A DNA stretch of 64,000 bases from Pedobacter indicus (GCF_003449035.1 NZ_QRGB01000001.1:1798001-1862000); one strand, 5' to 3'. Shown: positions 26,257-37,625, numbered from the stretch's first letter. Program-made: numbers and translations. Notes: generated by a model from the letters alone, not told the origin.

Positions 26257-27180
26257 ATGAAAAATGTGATGTTATTGATCTTATGTTGCGCTCTCTGTAC
26301 TTTTCCTCATAAGTCTCATGCGCAAGTTTTAAAGAAGATTGGGAAAAAAATAGAGCGTAGTGTAGAGAGGCGTGTGGAGCGAAAAGTTGACCAAGGCATA
26401 GAAAAAGGATTGGACAAAGCCGAAGAAGGTGCTGGGAACGCAGTAGAAGGAGCGGTCGCGAGTGACAAAAGCACTAACGATAATAAAACTGCTAAAGAAA
26501 GGACAATCAAGTCATTGCCAGACGACTATCAGATTAAGATGTCAGGTTCCGGACCTGATTTGTTCATGGAATACCGGATGCATGTTGACGGACCAGATAC
26601 AGAAGCTAATCAGATGAACATGTCGATGAAAATGTACGCATCACCAAAAACTGGGAACGGTAGGGCTGAGACTGTTATGGAAATACCGATGATGGGCGAA
26701 ATGAGAATGGCGGTACTAACCGATATGAACAACCCTGAAAAAGTGATTATGCTTAATGAACGTAAAAAGCAATATAGCGTTATGGATCTTTCTGATATCA
26801 ACAAAAAACAGAAAAAAGACGAAGTTTATCAGGTTAAAAAATTAGGTACCGTTAACTTTCGAGGGCTTAATTGTATTCATTCAGAAGCGACCAACCAAGA
26901 TGGGGAACGATTTGAAATATGGACAACAACTGAAATTCCGGGTTATCAGGATATGGTGGACTTATATGCTAAATCTCAACAAATGGGTACAGATAACCTA
27001 TGGCAAGCTATGCAGGATGCCGGTAGCGCAGGCTTTATGGTCAAGTTTCAGGTTGAACAGAAAGGAACAGCCAGTATTTTGGAGCTTGTAGAGATACAAA
27101 AAACGAGTGTTCCTCCATCTACGTTTGAGATTCCCGACGGATATAAAGAAAGTAAAGGCGGTTGGCTTGGTGCCTTTTAA
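26257..27180 (+). CDS. Exported DUF4412 protein
   Basis: About 307 residues from the ATG at 26257 (an ATG two codons earlier is possible). A signal peptide ends near SHAQ; then a charged helical stretch rich in Lys, Glu and Arg (KIERSVERRVERKVDQ, about 25-60) and a C-terminal beta-rich domain with DUF4412 features: Met-rich MNMSMKMYAS, MLNERKKQYSVMDL, and a final TSVPPSTFEIPDGYK, which resembles the ends of outer-membrane lipid-carrier-like proteins. Probably periplasmic; function unknown. Single gene converging on an SRPBCC gene 5 nt away. Confidence 0.78.
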   Translation: MKNVMLLILCCALCTFPHKSHAQVLKKIGKKIERSVERRVERKVDQGIEKGLDKAEEGAGNAVEGAVASDKSTNDNKTAKERTIKSLPDDYQIKMSGSGPDLFMEYRMHVDGPDTEANQMNMSMKMYASPKTGNGRAETVMEIPMMGEMRMAVLTDMNNPEKVIMLNERKKQYSVMDLSDINKKQKKDEVYQVKKLGTVNFRGLNCIHSEATNQDGERFEIWTTTEIPGYQDMVDLYAKSQQMGTDNLWQAMQDAGSAGFMVKFQVEQKGTASILELVEIQKTSVPPSTFEIPDGYKESKGGWLGAF

Positions 27181-27185
27181 GCGGA

Positions 27186-27644
27186 TCAGCTACGCTCAGG
27201 TTTCATAAAGTCAAAGGCGCCTTTTCGTAGTTGAATCCCATGCTCCAGATAGGCCTTAAGACAAGCCAGGAAGTTTGCCCACCCGCCGGTCTGTTGAAGA
27301 GCCTGTTGCACACCCTCAGCAGTGAATTCCATATGGTGTTCATTTACGCGTACTACGGTTGAACCATCATATTTGGCTTCCAATTTAATTTCTACCAGCA
27401 TATCGTTTTGTTCACCGCTCCAGTCAAAGGAAATATAAGAATGTTGAACAATATCTTTAGCGATGACAGGGAAATGGTCAGGAAATTCAGGAAACCACCA
27501 TTCGACAGTCTCTCCACTAACCAGGGGCGCAGAGCCGAAGGCAAAATAATTCTGCATTTTCTCTGGGTTTATAATTGCGTCAAAAACTTCCTTTGGGGAT
27601 TTCTGAATTTGGATGAATGCTTCGGCGGTCAGTTTATTTTCCAT
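27186..27644 (-). CDS. SRPBCC / AHSA1-like domain protein
   Basis: A 152-residue single-domain protein of the START-like superfamily: QIQKSPKEVFDAIINPEKM at the N-terminus, VEWWFPEFPD and SYISFDWSGEQ in the middle, VRVNEHHMEF, and the C-terminal GWANFLACLKAYLEHGI helix characteristic of AHSA1-type proteins. These bind hydrophobic ligands or, in Aha1, the Hsp90 chaperone. No specific partner is indicated. Its stop is 5 nt from that of the convergent DUF4412 gene. Confidence 0.85.
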   Translation of the reverse strand: MENKLTAEAFIQIQKSPKEVFDAIINPEKMQNYFAFGSAPLVSGETVEWWFPEFPDHFPVIAKDIVQHSYISFDWSGEQNDMLVEIKLEAKYDGSTVVRVNEHHMEFTAEGVQQALQQTGGWANFLACLKAYLEHGIQLRKGAFDFMKPERS

Positions 27645-27725
27645 GACAATTAGTTAATGGATAATAAAATTGCACATTTTAATACAAATTCCTAATAAAA
27701 TTCGATGGTTGCTAAAGTCTTGTCT

Positions 27726-28544
27726 TTATACCTCCTCTGGCTCCTTTGTAGAAACAGGCTCACCTACAGGTTTCTTCTTTCCGGTGAATAATTTAATAAT
27801 TACCGGCGCAGTAGCTAACAATACAATACCAAAAATTACATATTCCAGGTTACGTTGCACCCAGGGGTTTTCGCCTAACAAATAACCAAGCGTGACCAAG
27901 CTGCCCACCCAAATAATGCCACCGATGATGTTATAAAAAGCAAACTTTTTGAAGTCCATTTCTACAATTCCCGCCACAATAGGTGCAAAGGTGCGGACAA
28001 TAGGAAGGAAGCGAGCCAAGATTATTGCACCACCTCCGCGTTTATCGTAAAAAGCCTGCGCTTTATTGATATATTCTTTCTTGAAATACCAAGTATCCTT
28101 CATTTTCAGCAGGCGATGACCGAAAAATCTACCGCTCCAGTAACCTACAAAATTACCGAGAATAGCAGCCACTGTAATCAGCGATATCCAATATAAAAGG
28201 GTCAGTTCCGGATGTGCAGCACCGAGCGACATGTTTGCTATGATTACCCCGGCAATAAAAAGAATCGGATCGCCCGGTAAGAAAAAACCGATCAGAATCC
28301 CCGTCTCCGCGAAGATGATAAAAAGCAATAAATAAAGGCCACCATGTTTTACAATCCAGTCAGGATCACTAAGGTTATTGAAAAATTCTAAAAATACTTC
28401 CACAAGAAATCTGATATTTGAATGCAAAGAAACGAACAAATCCTGTAAACGGAAAGTAAAAATCTTAGTAGAAAAATGAATGGCTAAAATGGTATTAATA
28501 AAAATATATCCTATATTGGTTTTTCTTATTAACGACCTAAACAT
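27726..28544 (-). CDS. DedA family membrane protein
   Basis: DedA-type transporter/flippase with the conserved ETGILIGFFLPGDPILF re-entrant segment, NFVGYWSGRFFG, and FLPIVRTFAPIVAG amphipathic motif. DedA proteins are inner-membrane proteins linked to lipid-carrier flipping and membrane potential. The frame opens at the ATG 28544, but the first ~47 residues are unlike the family; a GTG at 28403 or the adjacent TTG would give about 225 residues, close to usual. The C-terminal tail is Lys/Pro/Glu-rich. It diverges from the DUF819 gene. Confidence 0.87.
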   Translation of the reverse strand: MFRSLIRKTNIGYIFINTILAIHFSTKIFTFRLQDLFVSLHSNIRFLVEVFLEFFNNLSDPDWIVKHGGLYLLLFIIFAETGILIGFFLPGDPILFIAGVIIANMSLGAAHPELTLLYWISLITVAAILGNFVGYWSGRFFGHRLLKMKDTWYFKKEYINKAQAFYDKRGGGAIILARFLPIVRTFAPIVAGIVEMDFKKFAFYNIIGGIIWVGSLVTLGYLLGENPWVQRNLEYVIFGIVLLATAPVIIKLFTGKKKPVGEPVSTKEPEEV

Positions 28545-28555
28545 TTACAAAGTAT

Positions 28556-29812
28556 ATGACCCTTTTTGAGAATGTGCCCCTTATTTCCAACGATGCAGTT
28601 GTTTTTGGATTATTGATGATTGTTTTGGGGCTCGTATTCTATACCTCGTCCCTAGAAAATAAGTTTTTTAAGCGGTTTTACGTTGTTATTCCTCCTTTAC
28701 TTTTATGCTATTTTGTGCCGGGATTATTTAATTCGGCCGGTATCATTTCAGGGTCGGAGTCTCAATTATATGATATTAGTGCTAGTTACCTGTTGCCTGC
28801 CTGTTTAGTGCTATTTACGTTGAGCTTAAACCTTTCTGAGCTTTGGAAGCTACGTAAGAAAGCTGGCGTTATGTTTTTAGCGACATCGCTTAGTGTGATG
28901 CTAGGCGGCCCTTTTGCGGTTTGGGTTGTGTCCCTTTTTGCTCCAGAAGTAGTCGGCGGGGAGGGAGCCGATGAAGTGTGGCGTGGTTTGTCGACCTTGG
29001 CTGGTTCATGGATAGGCGGTGGTGCCAATCAGGCAGCTCTGTATCGAATCTTTGAACCGTCACCCGAACTGTTTTCTGCAACTATTACTGTTGATGTATT
29101 TGTTGCTTATGGTTGGATGGCTATTTTGTTGTACGGAGCTGGTAAAAAAGAGCAGCTTAATCGTTTCTTTCGCGCAGACGACCGTGACGTTCAAGAGCTG
29201 GTTGGGCGCATGGAGGCTTACAGCGCCGAGACGACCCGTGTAGCTAATACAAAAGATTACATGATCATGCTCAGTCTGGCATTTGGTGTTACGGGTATTG
29301 CACATTTGTTTGGTGTTAGTATTGCTGAATGGGTTAACGAACATGCCCCCGAACTTTCAGCGTTCAACCTAACGTCTTCATTCTTCTGGATTATACTGAT
29401 AGCCACGATTTTGGGTATTTGTCTGTCATTTACAAAAGCAAGAAACCTTGAAGGTGCCGGTGCTTCTAAGTTGGGTACCGTTTTTTTGTATATCCTTATT
29501 GCTGCGATCGGCACGCAAATGAATATCCTATCTATCTTTGATAATTTAGGGTTAATAGTTGTCGGGTTGATCTGGATGCTTTTCCATGTGATTATCCTTG
29601 TTATTGTCGGCAGGTTAATCCGCGCGCCTTTTTTCTTTGTTGCCGTGTCCAGTATGTCCAATATTGGTGGTGTGGCTTCATCGTCGGTTACCGCCGCGGC
29701 TTTTCATCCATCGTTGGTATCCGTTGGGGTCATCCTTTCCGTGTGCGCTTATGCCATCGGTACCTATGCAGGATATGTGTGCGGAATTTTGATGCAAATG
29801 GTGTCGCCATAA
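28556..29812 (+). CDS. DUF819 family membrane protein
   Basis: A 418-residue protein with about eleven to twelve hydrophobic helices, matching DUF819 (YjcL type): GSWIGGGANQAALYRI, a conserved loop near the middle, and the repeated 'FVAVSSMSNIGGVASSSVTA' region near the C-terminus. The internal similarity of glycine-rich re-entrant loops resembles that of ion-gradient-driven transporters, but no substrate is known. Single gene divergent from dedA. Confidence 0.87.
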   Translation: MTLFENVPLISNDAVVFGLLMIVLGLVFYTSSLENKFFKRFYVVIPPLLLCYFVPGLFNSAGIISGSESQLYDISASYLLPACLVLFTLSLNLSELWKLRKKAGVMFLATSLSVMLGGPFAVWVVSLFAPEVVGGEGADEVWRGLSTLAGSWIGGGANQAALYRIFEPSPELFSATITVDVFVAYGWMAILLYGAGKKEQLNRFFRADDRDVQELVGRMEAYSAETTRVANTKDYMIMLSLAFGVTGIAHLFGVSIAEWVNEHAPELSAFNLTSSFFWIILIATILGICLSFTKARNLEGAGASKLGTVFLYILIAAIGTQMNILSIFDNLGLIVVGLIWMLFHVIILVIVGRLIRAPFFFVAVSSMSNIGGVASSSVTAAAFHPSLVSVGVILSVCAYAIGTYAGYVCGILMQMVSP

Positions 29813-29899
29813 TTTTTTCTATGACAGCAAAATTACAAGGATTGTTCTTTGACCTAATCTAAGAATAACGATATTTAAATTTTAACAAAATTATTGATT

Positions 29900-30166
29900 A
29901 TGAAATGTCCTAATTGCGACGAAACATTGTTGTTAAGTGATAAAAACGGAATTGAAATTGATTACTGCCCTTCTTGCAGAGGTATCTGGTTAGATCGGGG
30001 CGAGCTTGATAAAATCATCGAGCGCTCTGCTGACCATTATTCCAACAAGGATAACTACGGTCGCGATCATGACAGGTATGGGTATGACCAAAGAAAAAGT
30101 GACGATTATCACCGCAGACCTCGTAAGAAAAAATCATTCTTAGGTGATTTTTTTGATTTCGATTAA
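29900..30166 (+). CDS. Zinc-ribbon (TFIIB-type) small protein
   Basis: About 88 residues from the ATG at 29900 (an in-frame TTG lies two codons earlier). Two CxxC pairs, CPNC and CPSC, frame the zf-TFIIB ribbon with the family motif RGIWLDRGELDKI. The tail is Tyr/Arg/Asp-rich and low-complexity (about 50-75), ending in a basic KKKSF patch. Such proteins are small cytoplasmic zinc binders, possibly nucleic-acid binding. A strong terminator follows at 30181. Confidence 0.88.
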   Translation: MKCPNCDETLLLSDKNGIEIDYCPSCRGIWLDRGELDKIIERSADHYSNKDNYGRDHDRYGYDQRKSDDYHRRPRKKKSFLGDFFDFD

Positions 30167-30180
30167 GAGCTTATTGAAAA

Positions 30181-30219
30181 AACAAAGAAGCCCGCTCGAT
30201 GAAAGCGGGCTTCTTTGTT
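30181..30219 (+). terminator. Strong hairpin terminator
   Basis: A perfect 16-bp stem, AACAAAGAAGCCCGCT (30181-30196) / AGCGGGCTTCTTTGTT (30204-30219), with a 7-nt loop, 15 bases after the zinc-ribbon gene stop. The stem contains the A/T tracts, so it could act in both directions. Confidence 0.85.
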
Positions 30220-30340
30220 AAATCATGAGAAAGTTAATGCTTCTTTTTTCTGATGGTGTGTTGTTTTCTTTCTCGAGCTCAAGCTTTCATGAGCTAGGTA
30301 TGTATTTAATCTATTGTAATTTTGTTTTATTTTTGAGTCT

Positions 30341-31270
30341 ATGGAAAATAAGAAGCCTTCGCTAGTATCCTCTTATTTGGGATATGTAATTGTGGCGTGT
30401 TTGTTTTTGATCGTACGTTACGTAGTCGATTTAGATTTCTTTTCTGGTTTGGAGCGCTACAGACCCTTTCTCCAAAAACTCATGTTGAGCCTTTCCATCG
30501 TTACGTTAATATTACTGGCGGGAAAGTTTGTTGACGACCTTATTTATAAGCGTAGTACGAGTGAGGGGGATAGGCACAACCTGCAAAGTATCGCCCGATT
30601 GATAACGTCGGTATTGATCCTCATCGTTATCATTGCATTTCTTTTTCAGAACCTATATGCCATCGCGGTAAGTTTTGGTTTGATTTCATTGGTACTGGGT
30701 TTCGCCTTGCAATCGCCCATTACTTCGTTTATCGCTTGGCTTTATATTGTTTTTCGACGACCTTATAAGATCGGTGACCGGATTCAACTCAATGGTTTCA
30801 GAGGGGATGTTGTCGAAGTAAACTACCTCGATACGGCGATTCTCGAATGCAGCGGCGACTACCTGCAAAACGATCGTAGGAGTGGGAGGATTGTTTATTT
30901 TCCCAATAGCCTCATCCTGAAGTCAGAATTGATTAATTACTCAGGACCCCTAGTTCCTTTTATCTATGATGAAACTGCTATACAAATAGCTTATACGAGC
31001 GACTTGAAATTCGTGGAGGAGTGTTTGTTAGAAGCGGCTGATCTTGATTTTAAGGAGCATTATCCACAGTTGGCAGGAGAGGCTGTCGGAGAATGGTCGC
31101 CGGCAGTTTATTTCAGAGTTAATACATATGCTTGGTTAGAAGCAGTTATTATGTATCCTGTAGAACCGATGAATACGACGGTTAAGCGAAACCGCATCAT
31201 AAAGGGTGCCCTACCCTTACTGAACAGTGTGCCTGAGAAAGTACAATTTCCTGAAGGAAGTATGCGATAA
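30341..31270 (+). CDS. MscS-type mechanosensitive channel family protein
   Basis: A 309-residue inner-membrane protein with four hydrophobic helices (about 10-27, 43-62, 85-104, 107-135), the last being the pore-type helix 'FGLISLVLGFALQSPITSFI'. A cytoplasmic beta domain follows (PYKIGDRIQLNGFRGDVVEV and VYFPNSLILKSELINY). MscS channels open under membrane tension to release solutes on osmotic downshock. It is shorter at the C-terminus than many relatives. A TAnnTTTG-like element lies so close to the ATG that a very short leader is possible. Confidence 0.9.
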   Translation: MENKKPSLVSSYLGYVIVACLFLIVRYVVDLDFFSGLERYRPFLQKLMLSLSIVTLILLAGKFVDDLIYKRSTSEGDRHNLQSIARLITSVLILIVIIAFLFQNLYAIAVSFGLISLVLGFALQSPITSFIAWLYIVFRRPYKIGDRIQLNGFRGDVVEVNYLDTAILECSGDYLQNDRRSGRIVYFPNSLILKSELINYSGPLVPFIYDETAIQIAYTSDLKFVEECLLEAADLDFKEHYPQLAGEAVGEWSPAVYFRVNTYAWLEAVIMYPVEPMNTTVKRNRIIKGALPLLNSVPEKVQFPEGSMR

Positions 31271-31330
31271 TGTATGGAATGAATTTTGATGATAAGCCAG
31301 AGTTGAATTGTGTATATAGATAAGAAACGA

Positions 31331-33865
31331 ATGATATTGAAAGAAAGGATTGGTTATAGCTACCTAAAATACTTACTTACTGGACTTTTTCTATTTTCAC
31401 TAGTTGTAGGATACGCGCAGGAAGAGGAGAAACAGCAAGAAGAGAAGCGGCAACCTAGTGAACAACCAGACGAGAATCAACCTGCTATTATAGAGTCTAT
31501 GGATGTCGTACGTGAATATCGGCCGATATTGGCCGATGCCGTCAAGATGCGACGGACTCCGGATATGAACTTTGATCGGGAAGCGCTGGAGGCCCAGCTT
31601 CGCCAGATCGCTGCTACCACATATTTTGGAAAGAATAGGTTTAAACCAGCTTATTATGGTATCGTGCTGAAACGGCATCCGAACGCTTCACAAGACAATA
31701 TTGATAATTTCCGGATCGGATCTCTAGCCTATCAGGCACGTGAATACGAAAGAGCGGCATCTATTATGAAGAAAGTGGAGGCTTCAGACGCCTTTTATCA
31801 GGGAGCCATGATTACATTAGGCAATATCGCTCTGGAAACCGGCGATAAGCAAGGAGCAAGTAATGCATTTTCCAAAGCGTCCAAACTCGACTTCGATCCG
31901 ATATTGAAGGTCGATGGACTGTTTAATTATGCCAAAGTTTTATTTGAATTGGATTCTGTTCAAGCTGCCTCGAAAGTCGCCCAGGAATACATCGTCCAGA
32001 AATATGGGGATCGCGGTCCGGAAACTAGAGAAACAGAGACTGAAGAAACCCTGTCGGCCGATATCTTATTAGGTACGAGTAATTTTCATGCAGGGGTAAG
32101 TCTGCTGGAAATGTTACCGAAAGGTGAGCGAGAAGCCGATATCTATCAAAAGGCAACCTATTATCGCGGATTGGAGTTCTATAACGAGCGTGCTTTTGAA
32201 AACAGCATATCCATGTTTATGCGATCCGAAAACACCCCAATCGATGAGAAGATGGCAGCGTTGGCCACCTATTGGAAAGCGGAGGCAATGTATGAAGTGC
32301 GTAAGTACGGGGAAGCTGTTGATAACTTTTCACGGTTCCTTCAGTTGCCAGCTGCACGAAACACCGATGTATATAATTATGCGAACTATGGCTTGGCCTA
32401 TGCGGCGTTCCGTAATAACAGCTTTGGTATGGCAGCCCAGTATTTTGAACGTTTTATGTCTCTCGAGGGAGGTTCGATCGAGGATAAAGTACGTTATGAC
32501 GTGATTGCACGTTTGGGTGATTCGTATTTGGCCGTGCGTAATTACGACCGGGCCAACCAATACTACGATGACTTGATTAACAGCAAAGCTCCTAATCAGG
32601 ACTATGCGTTGTTCCAGCGCGGTATTCTCCATGGATTGCAGGGTGACAATGAAACCAAGCTCAGCATCCTGCGGTCTGTTATCGAACAATTCCCGAATTC
32701 GAACTATGCAGATGATGTAGCCTTTGAGGTACCTTATACCTATTTCACTGAGGGAGATTACGACACCGCTATTGAAGGTCTGCAGAAGATGATTGAACAG
32801 TATCCGCGCAGCAGCTATGTTCCCCGAGCATTGATGACCATCGGATTGGTACAGTACAATAAGGATGAAACCGAAGCTGCGAAGGCCACTTTCCAAAGAG
32901 TGATAGAGGAGCATACCGCGACTGCTGAAGCAGGACAGGCTATGCGTTCCATTGAAAATATATACCTGGATCAGGGAGATACTACGAGTTATATAAATTA
33001 TGCGACTAACGTTAATGTCAGTGATCTGAGCCCCGCAGAGCAGGATAACATGGCTTTTCAGGTAGCCAATTCTTTGTTTTCCAGAAAGGCATATGGAGCC
33101 GCGGTGGAAGCGATCAATGCATATTTTGATAAATTTCCAAAACCCAGACAGGAAAAGCATGCTCGTTATATCCGTGGAGTGAGTTTGTATCATAGTGGGC
33201 GCCCGAACGAAGCCTTGCATGACCTGAACATTATCCTGAATGACTGGACGAGTCAGTATACGGAGAATACTTTGTTAACCGTAGCAGCATTGTATTTGGA
33301 TTTGAAAGAATACAATGAGGCCATTGTGCACCTTAAAAAACTAGAGCTTACGGCAGAATATAAACAACGCTATGGCTATGCGGTAACGAACCTGATGAAG
33401 TGTTATTACGAAATTGGTGACTTAGCGCAGGCTGCCAAGTATTCGATGTTGGTAAAGACTTATGATCGTGCAACTGAGGAGGAGATTGCCATGGCGCATT
33501 TGTACGATGCACGAATGATGCTACAGGAAGGGAACGTGGAGCCCGCCATGCAGGAACTGAATCTGGCGGCACAGAAGAGCCAAAGTGCAGTCGGCGCAGA
33601 AGCTCGGTATCGTCTGGGGCAATTGCAGTATGAAAACAAACAGTATGATAAAGCTGAAAAAACAGCCTTTGATGTGATCAATAACCTGGGATCGTATGAC
33701 TACTGGGTGGCCAAGAGCTTCATCTTGCTCGCCGATGCCTATGCTGGCAGAGGCAATAAACTCCAGGCGAGAAGCACCTTGGAAAGTGTAATTGAAAACT
33801 ATGAAGGTGATGATGATGTTATCCCTCTAGCAAAAGAGCGTCTAGGGAAATTGAACGGTAAATAA
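31331..33865 (+). CDS. Large exported TPR protein
   Basis: About 844 residues from the ATG at 31331 (MILKERIGYSYLKYL), which gives a normal signal peptide ending near GYAQ; an upstream in-frame GTG at 31310 is less likely. The mature protein is acidic/Gln-rich at first (EEEKQQEEKRQ), then carries TPR and TPR-like repeats over nearly its whole length, such as 'YADDVAFEVPYTYFTEGDYD' and the YDKAEK type near the end. It probably acts as a periplasmic scaffold for envelope proteins. It follows the mscS gene closely (60 nt) and may share its transcript. Confidence 0.85.
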   Translation: MILKERIGYSYLKYLLTGLFLFSLVVGYAQEEEKQQEEKRQPSEQPDENQPAIIESMDVVREYRPILADAVKMRRTPDMNFDREALEAQLRQIAATTYFGKNRFKPAYYGIVLKRHPNASQDNIDNFRIGSLAYQAREYERAASIMKKVEASDAFYQGAMITLGNIALETGDKQGASNAFSKASKLDFDPILKVDGLFNYAKVLFELDSVQAASKVAQEYIVQKYGDRGPETRETETEETLSADILLGTSNFHAGVSLLEMLPKGEREADIYQKATYYRGLEFYNERAFENSISMFMRSENTPIDEKMAALATYWKAEAMYEVRKYGEAVDNFSRFLQLPAARNTDVYNYANYGLAYAAFRNNSFGMAAQYFERFMSLEGGSIEDKVRYDVIARLGDSYLAVRNYDRANQYYDDLINSKAPNQDYALFQRGILHGLQGDNETKLSILRSVIEQFPNSNYADDVAFEVPYTYFTEGDYDTAIEGLQKMIEQYPRSSYVPRALMTIGLVQYNKDETEAAKATFQRVIEEHTATAEAGQAMRSIENIYLDQGDTTSYINYATNVNVSDLSPAEQDNMAFQVANSLFSRKAYGAAVEAINAYFDKFPKPRQEKHARYIRGVSLYHSGRPNEALHDLNIILNDWTSQYTENTLLTVAALYLDLKEYNEAIVHLKKLELTAEYKQRYGYAVTNLMKCYYEIGDLAQAAKYSMLVKTYDRATEEEIAMAHLYDARMMLQEGNVEPAMQELNLAAQKSQSAVGAEARYRLGQLQYENKQYDKAEKTAFDVINNLGSYDYWVAKSFILLADAYAGRGNKLQARSTLESVIENYEGDDDVIPLAKERLGKLNGK

Positions 33866-33930
33866 AATACGATTCTGTAAATCGTACGAAATTCGGTCAT
33901 GTTTTATCATCCTTTTCAATATTAGAGACT

Positions 33931-34437
33931 TTATAGCTCCAAGTTTCCTTGCTCTCCGGTTTCGATATCTTTTCCCGTGATAGCACGTGTCGCTACCTTA
34001 AAAAAAGTGACCAATTTATTCGATTTGGTGTCCCAATAATGTGCTTCCTGAGGAACAACTTTTAGTACGCGTATTCGCGGATCTTCTTTTCCGCGATCGA
34101 ACCAGCCTTCGACCATTTTATTCCAGTATTTTTCTATCCGCTCGCTGTCCTGACTGACTTCGGCGTTTCCGTTGATACTGAGAAAGCTGTAATTGCCAGG
34201 ATCGGAATATAGTAGGCTAACTTGCGGATCCCGTTCTATATGCTGATGGGTTTCGCTTTCGGAAGAAAACAGAAACCAGATATTCCCTCTGTCATCCACC
34301 TCTTGACGGCTCATGGGAACGGCGTGGATGTATTTACCTTCGCTTGGGTAGGTTCCCAGCATCCCGATATCGACCTGATCAATAATTTTTTTTAATTTAT
34401 CAATCGCTGCTTCATTATAAAGATTTTCTGTACTCAT
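33931..34437 (-). CDS. Pyridoxamine 5'-phosphate oxidase family (general stress protein 26-like)
   Basis: A 168-residue split-barrel flavin-binding type protein: IGMLGTYPSEGKYIHAVPMSR, NIWFLFSSESETHQHIERDP and YSFLSINGNAEVSQD follow the general stress protein 26 pattern, with the C-terminal 'RIRVLKVVPQEAHYWDTKSN' shared by that subgroup. It probably binds FMN or a deazaflavin and may act in redox stress, not vitamin B6 synthesis. It is convergent with the TPR gene; a weak 7-bp hairpin (33868-33886) lies between. Confidence 0.88.
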   Translation of the reverse strand: MSTENLYNEAAIDKLKKIIDQVDIGMLGTYPSEGKYIHAVPMSRQEVDDRGNIWFLFSSESETHQHIERDPQVSLLYSDPGNYSFLSINGNAEVSQDSERIEKYWNKMVEGWFDRGKEDPRIRVLKVVPQEAHYWDTKSNKLVTFFKVATRAITGKDIETGEQGNLEL

Positions 34438-34659
34438 GTCTCCTCATTTTATATGTTAAGATTATAACAATGATTCGAGTCCTTTTGTTGAGAATTTTTG
34501 TACGATTTATTGGGCTTAACGATAGAAGTGCCATTAAAAGCTTTGTATCTTACGGACGGCTTTAAACGAGAGACCCAATGGGACAATTAATGGCTAACCT
34601 AGGCCCATTAACAGGGATATATTAGCTTTTCGAGAGAATATTGCGTATATTTGTGACTT
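34438..34659. other. Gene-free spacer upstream of tmm
   Basis: No coding sequence is recognisable. It is AT-rich and should contain the promoter of the minus-strand stress gene and that of tmm (34646-34653). Confidence 0.5.
34646..34653 (+). promoter_or_regulatory. Promoter -7 element for tmm
   Basis: A perfect TAnnTTTG (TATATTTG). No proper TTG is found 17-23 nt upstream, so the promoter may need an activator. Predicted transcription start is near 34660, giving a leader of about 195 nt. Confidence 0.5.
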
Positions 34660-36235
<1,576 letters not shown>

Positions 36236-36256
36236 ACGTAATGATCGTTAATGAAC

Positions 36257-36292
36257 AAAACCGATTTTCTGTTAAGGGAAGTCGGTTTTTTT
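36257..36292 (+). terminator. Terminator of tmm
   Basis: AAAACCGA (36257-36264) pairs with TCGGTTTT (36282-36289), followed by more T's to 36292. It lies 22 nt after the tmm stop. The following spacer to 36475 holds no gene; a 33-codon open tail there looks like gene debris but is too short to assign. Confidence 0.75.
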
Positions 36293-36475
36293 ATTGTTTT
36301 AAATCTTTAGGGATGACCTTATATATGTCATTTCTCTTTGCAAATCGAGCTAATTCAATGACACCAGCAATTATAAAAGCCTAATCGATAATCGGCAACT
36401 TCCTTTCGATAAGCTTGTTGGTTATTAATGAGCAGAATACGATGTATGTTAAAACAGGATTCAAAGAATGCCGCA

Positions 36476-37504
36476 TCAACTAACTTCTGTTGTTGCTTCT
36501 TCGTTGATCTCCTTCATGATCTCCCCGAAGAGCTTTACCGACTTAATCCGGTCTTCGGTGTCATAAGTAGAAGAAACCACGATGAGCTCATCGACCTGTG
36601 TCTTCTCTAAAAACGAGTGAACTTGCGCCTTAACCGTTTGCTTATTGCCAACAAAAGAGTACTTCAGCATATTATGCAATGCCGGGTGTTGTATTAACTC
36701 TTGTAGGTCTGGCGTTAATTTAGTCGGTGGCTGCAACGGCCCTGAATTACCGGTCAGGACACCCATAAACATTCTGATTAGTGTAGTGAACAGTCTTCGC
36801 GCTTCATCGTCAGTGTCCGCAACGAATACGTTGATACCGGCAATGGTATAAGGCTGCTCTAAAAACTCAGAGGGCTGAAATTCTTCACGGTAAATTTCCA
36901 GAGCGTCGAATAGGTGTTTAGAAGCAAAATGGCTAGCAAATGCATAAGGGAGCCCTTTTTTTGCAGCTAAATGAGCACTATCTGTACTGGATCCCAATAT
37001 GTAGAGCGGCACATCCGTACCCTCGGCAAGCGTCGCCCTAACTGGCGAACGGCTATTATCCAGCGAAAAGTAATCCTGTATTTTTTCTATTTCATCCGGG
37101 AAAGCCTGCGCAGCCTGGAAAAAATCGGAACGTATCGCGCGAGCCGTTTGAGGGTCTGTGCCCGGCGCTCGTCCGACACCCAGGTCTATACGGTGGGGGT
37201 ACAGATGAGCCAAGGTTCCAAACTGCTCCGCCACAATCAGTGGCGAGTGGTTTGGAAGCATAACCCCTCCAGACCCAACCCGGATCTTCGTGGTATTTTC
37301 AGCCACATAGCCTATTAAAATCGCAGGAGCGCTGCTACCTATATTTCCCGAGTTGTGATGTTCTGCAAACCAATAACGTTTATAATTATATGATTCTGCT
37401 ATTTTCGCGACTGCTAACGAGTTATTGAGCGTCTGTTTGATTGTGCTGCCTTGTGGAACAAGTGCTAATTCTAAAATGGAGTATTCTATATTCTGTTTAG
37501 TCAT
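36476..37504 (-). CDS. LLM-class flavin-dependent oxidoreductase
   Basis: A 342-residue luciferase-like TIM-barrel protein: 'YSILELALVPQGSTIKQTLN', RYWFAEHHNSGNIGSSAPA, RVGSGGVMLPNHSPLIVAEQF, HRIDLGVGRAPGTDPQTARA and YILGSSTDSAHLAAKKGLPY match the bacterial 'LLM class' group (YhbW-like). These use reduced flavin to oxidise small organic compounds; the substrate is unknown. It converges on tmm but is not co-regulated with it in any visible way. The start ATG at 37502-37504 fits family length. Confidence 0.92.
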   Translation of the reverse strand: MTKQNIEYSILELALVPQGSTIKQTLNNSLAVAKIAESYNYKRYWFAEHHNSGNIGSSAPAILIGYVAENTTKIRVGSGGVMLPNHSPLIVAEQFGTLAHLYPHRIDLGVGRAPGTDPQTARAIRSDFFQAAQAFPDEIEKIQDYFSLDNSRSPVRATLAEGTDVPLYILGSSTDSAHLAAKKGLPYAFASHFASKHLFDALEIYREEFQPSEFLEQPYTIAGINVFVADTDDEARRLFTTLIRMFMGVLTGNSGPLQPPTKLTPDLQELIQHPALHNMLKYSFVGNKQTVKAQVHSFLEKTQVDELIVVSSTYDTEDRIKSVKLFGEIMKEINEEATTEVS

Positions 37505-37625
37505 TATATCACAAAGGTCGCTATATTTTCATGCAGTCTGAATAGTGCTTTCCCAGAGAAAAGTAAAATTTTGTAAGATATAGCGGCCACTTTCAGCCAA
37601 TTTAAGTTAGATTAATATCCTGCAA

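Noticed and set aside
32330..33220. A 296-residue antisense frame within the TPR gene
   Set aside because: It is the mirror of a repeat-rich coding sequence with no domain, signal or promoter; the TPR frame is the real one.
36382..36481. A 33-codon open tail after tmm resembling the end of a GNAT protein (MYVKTGFKECR)
   Set aside because: Too short to distinguish from chance and it overlaps the stop of the flavin oxidoreductase gene.
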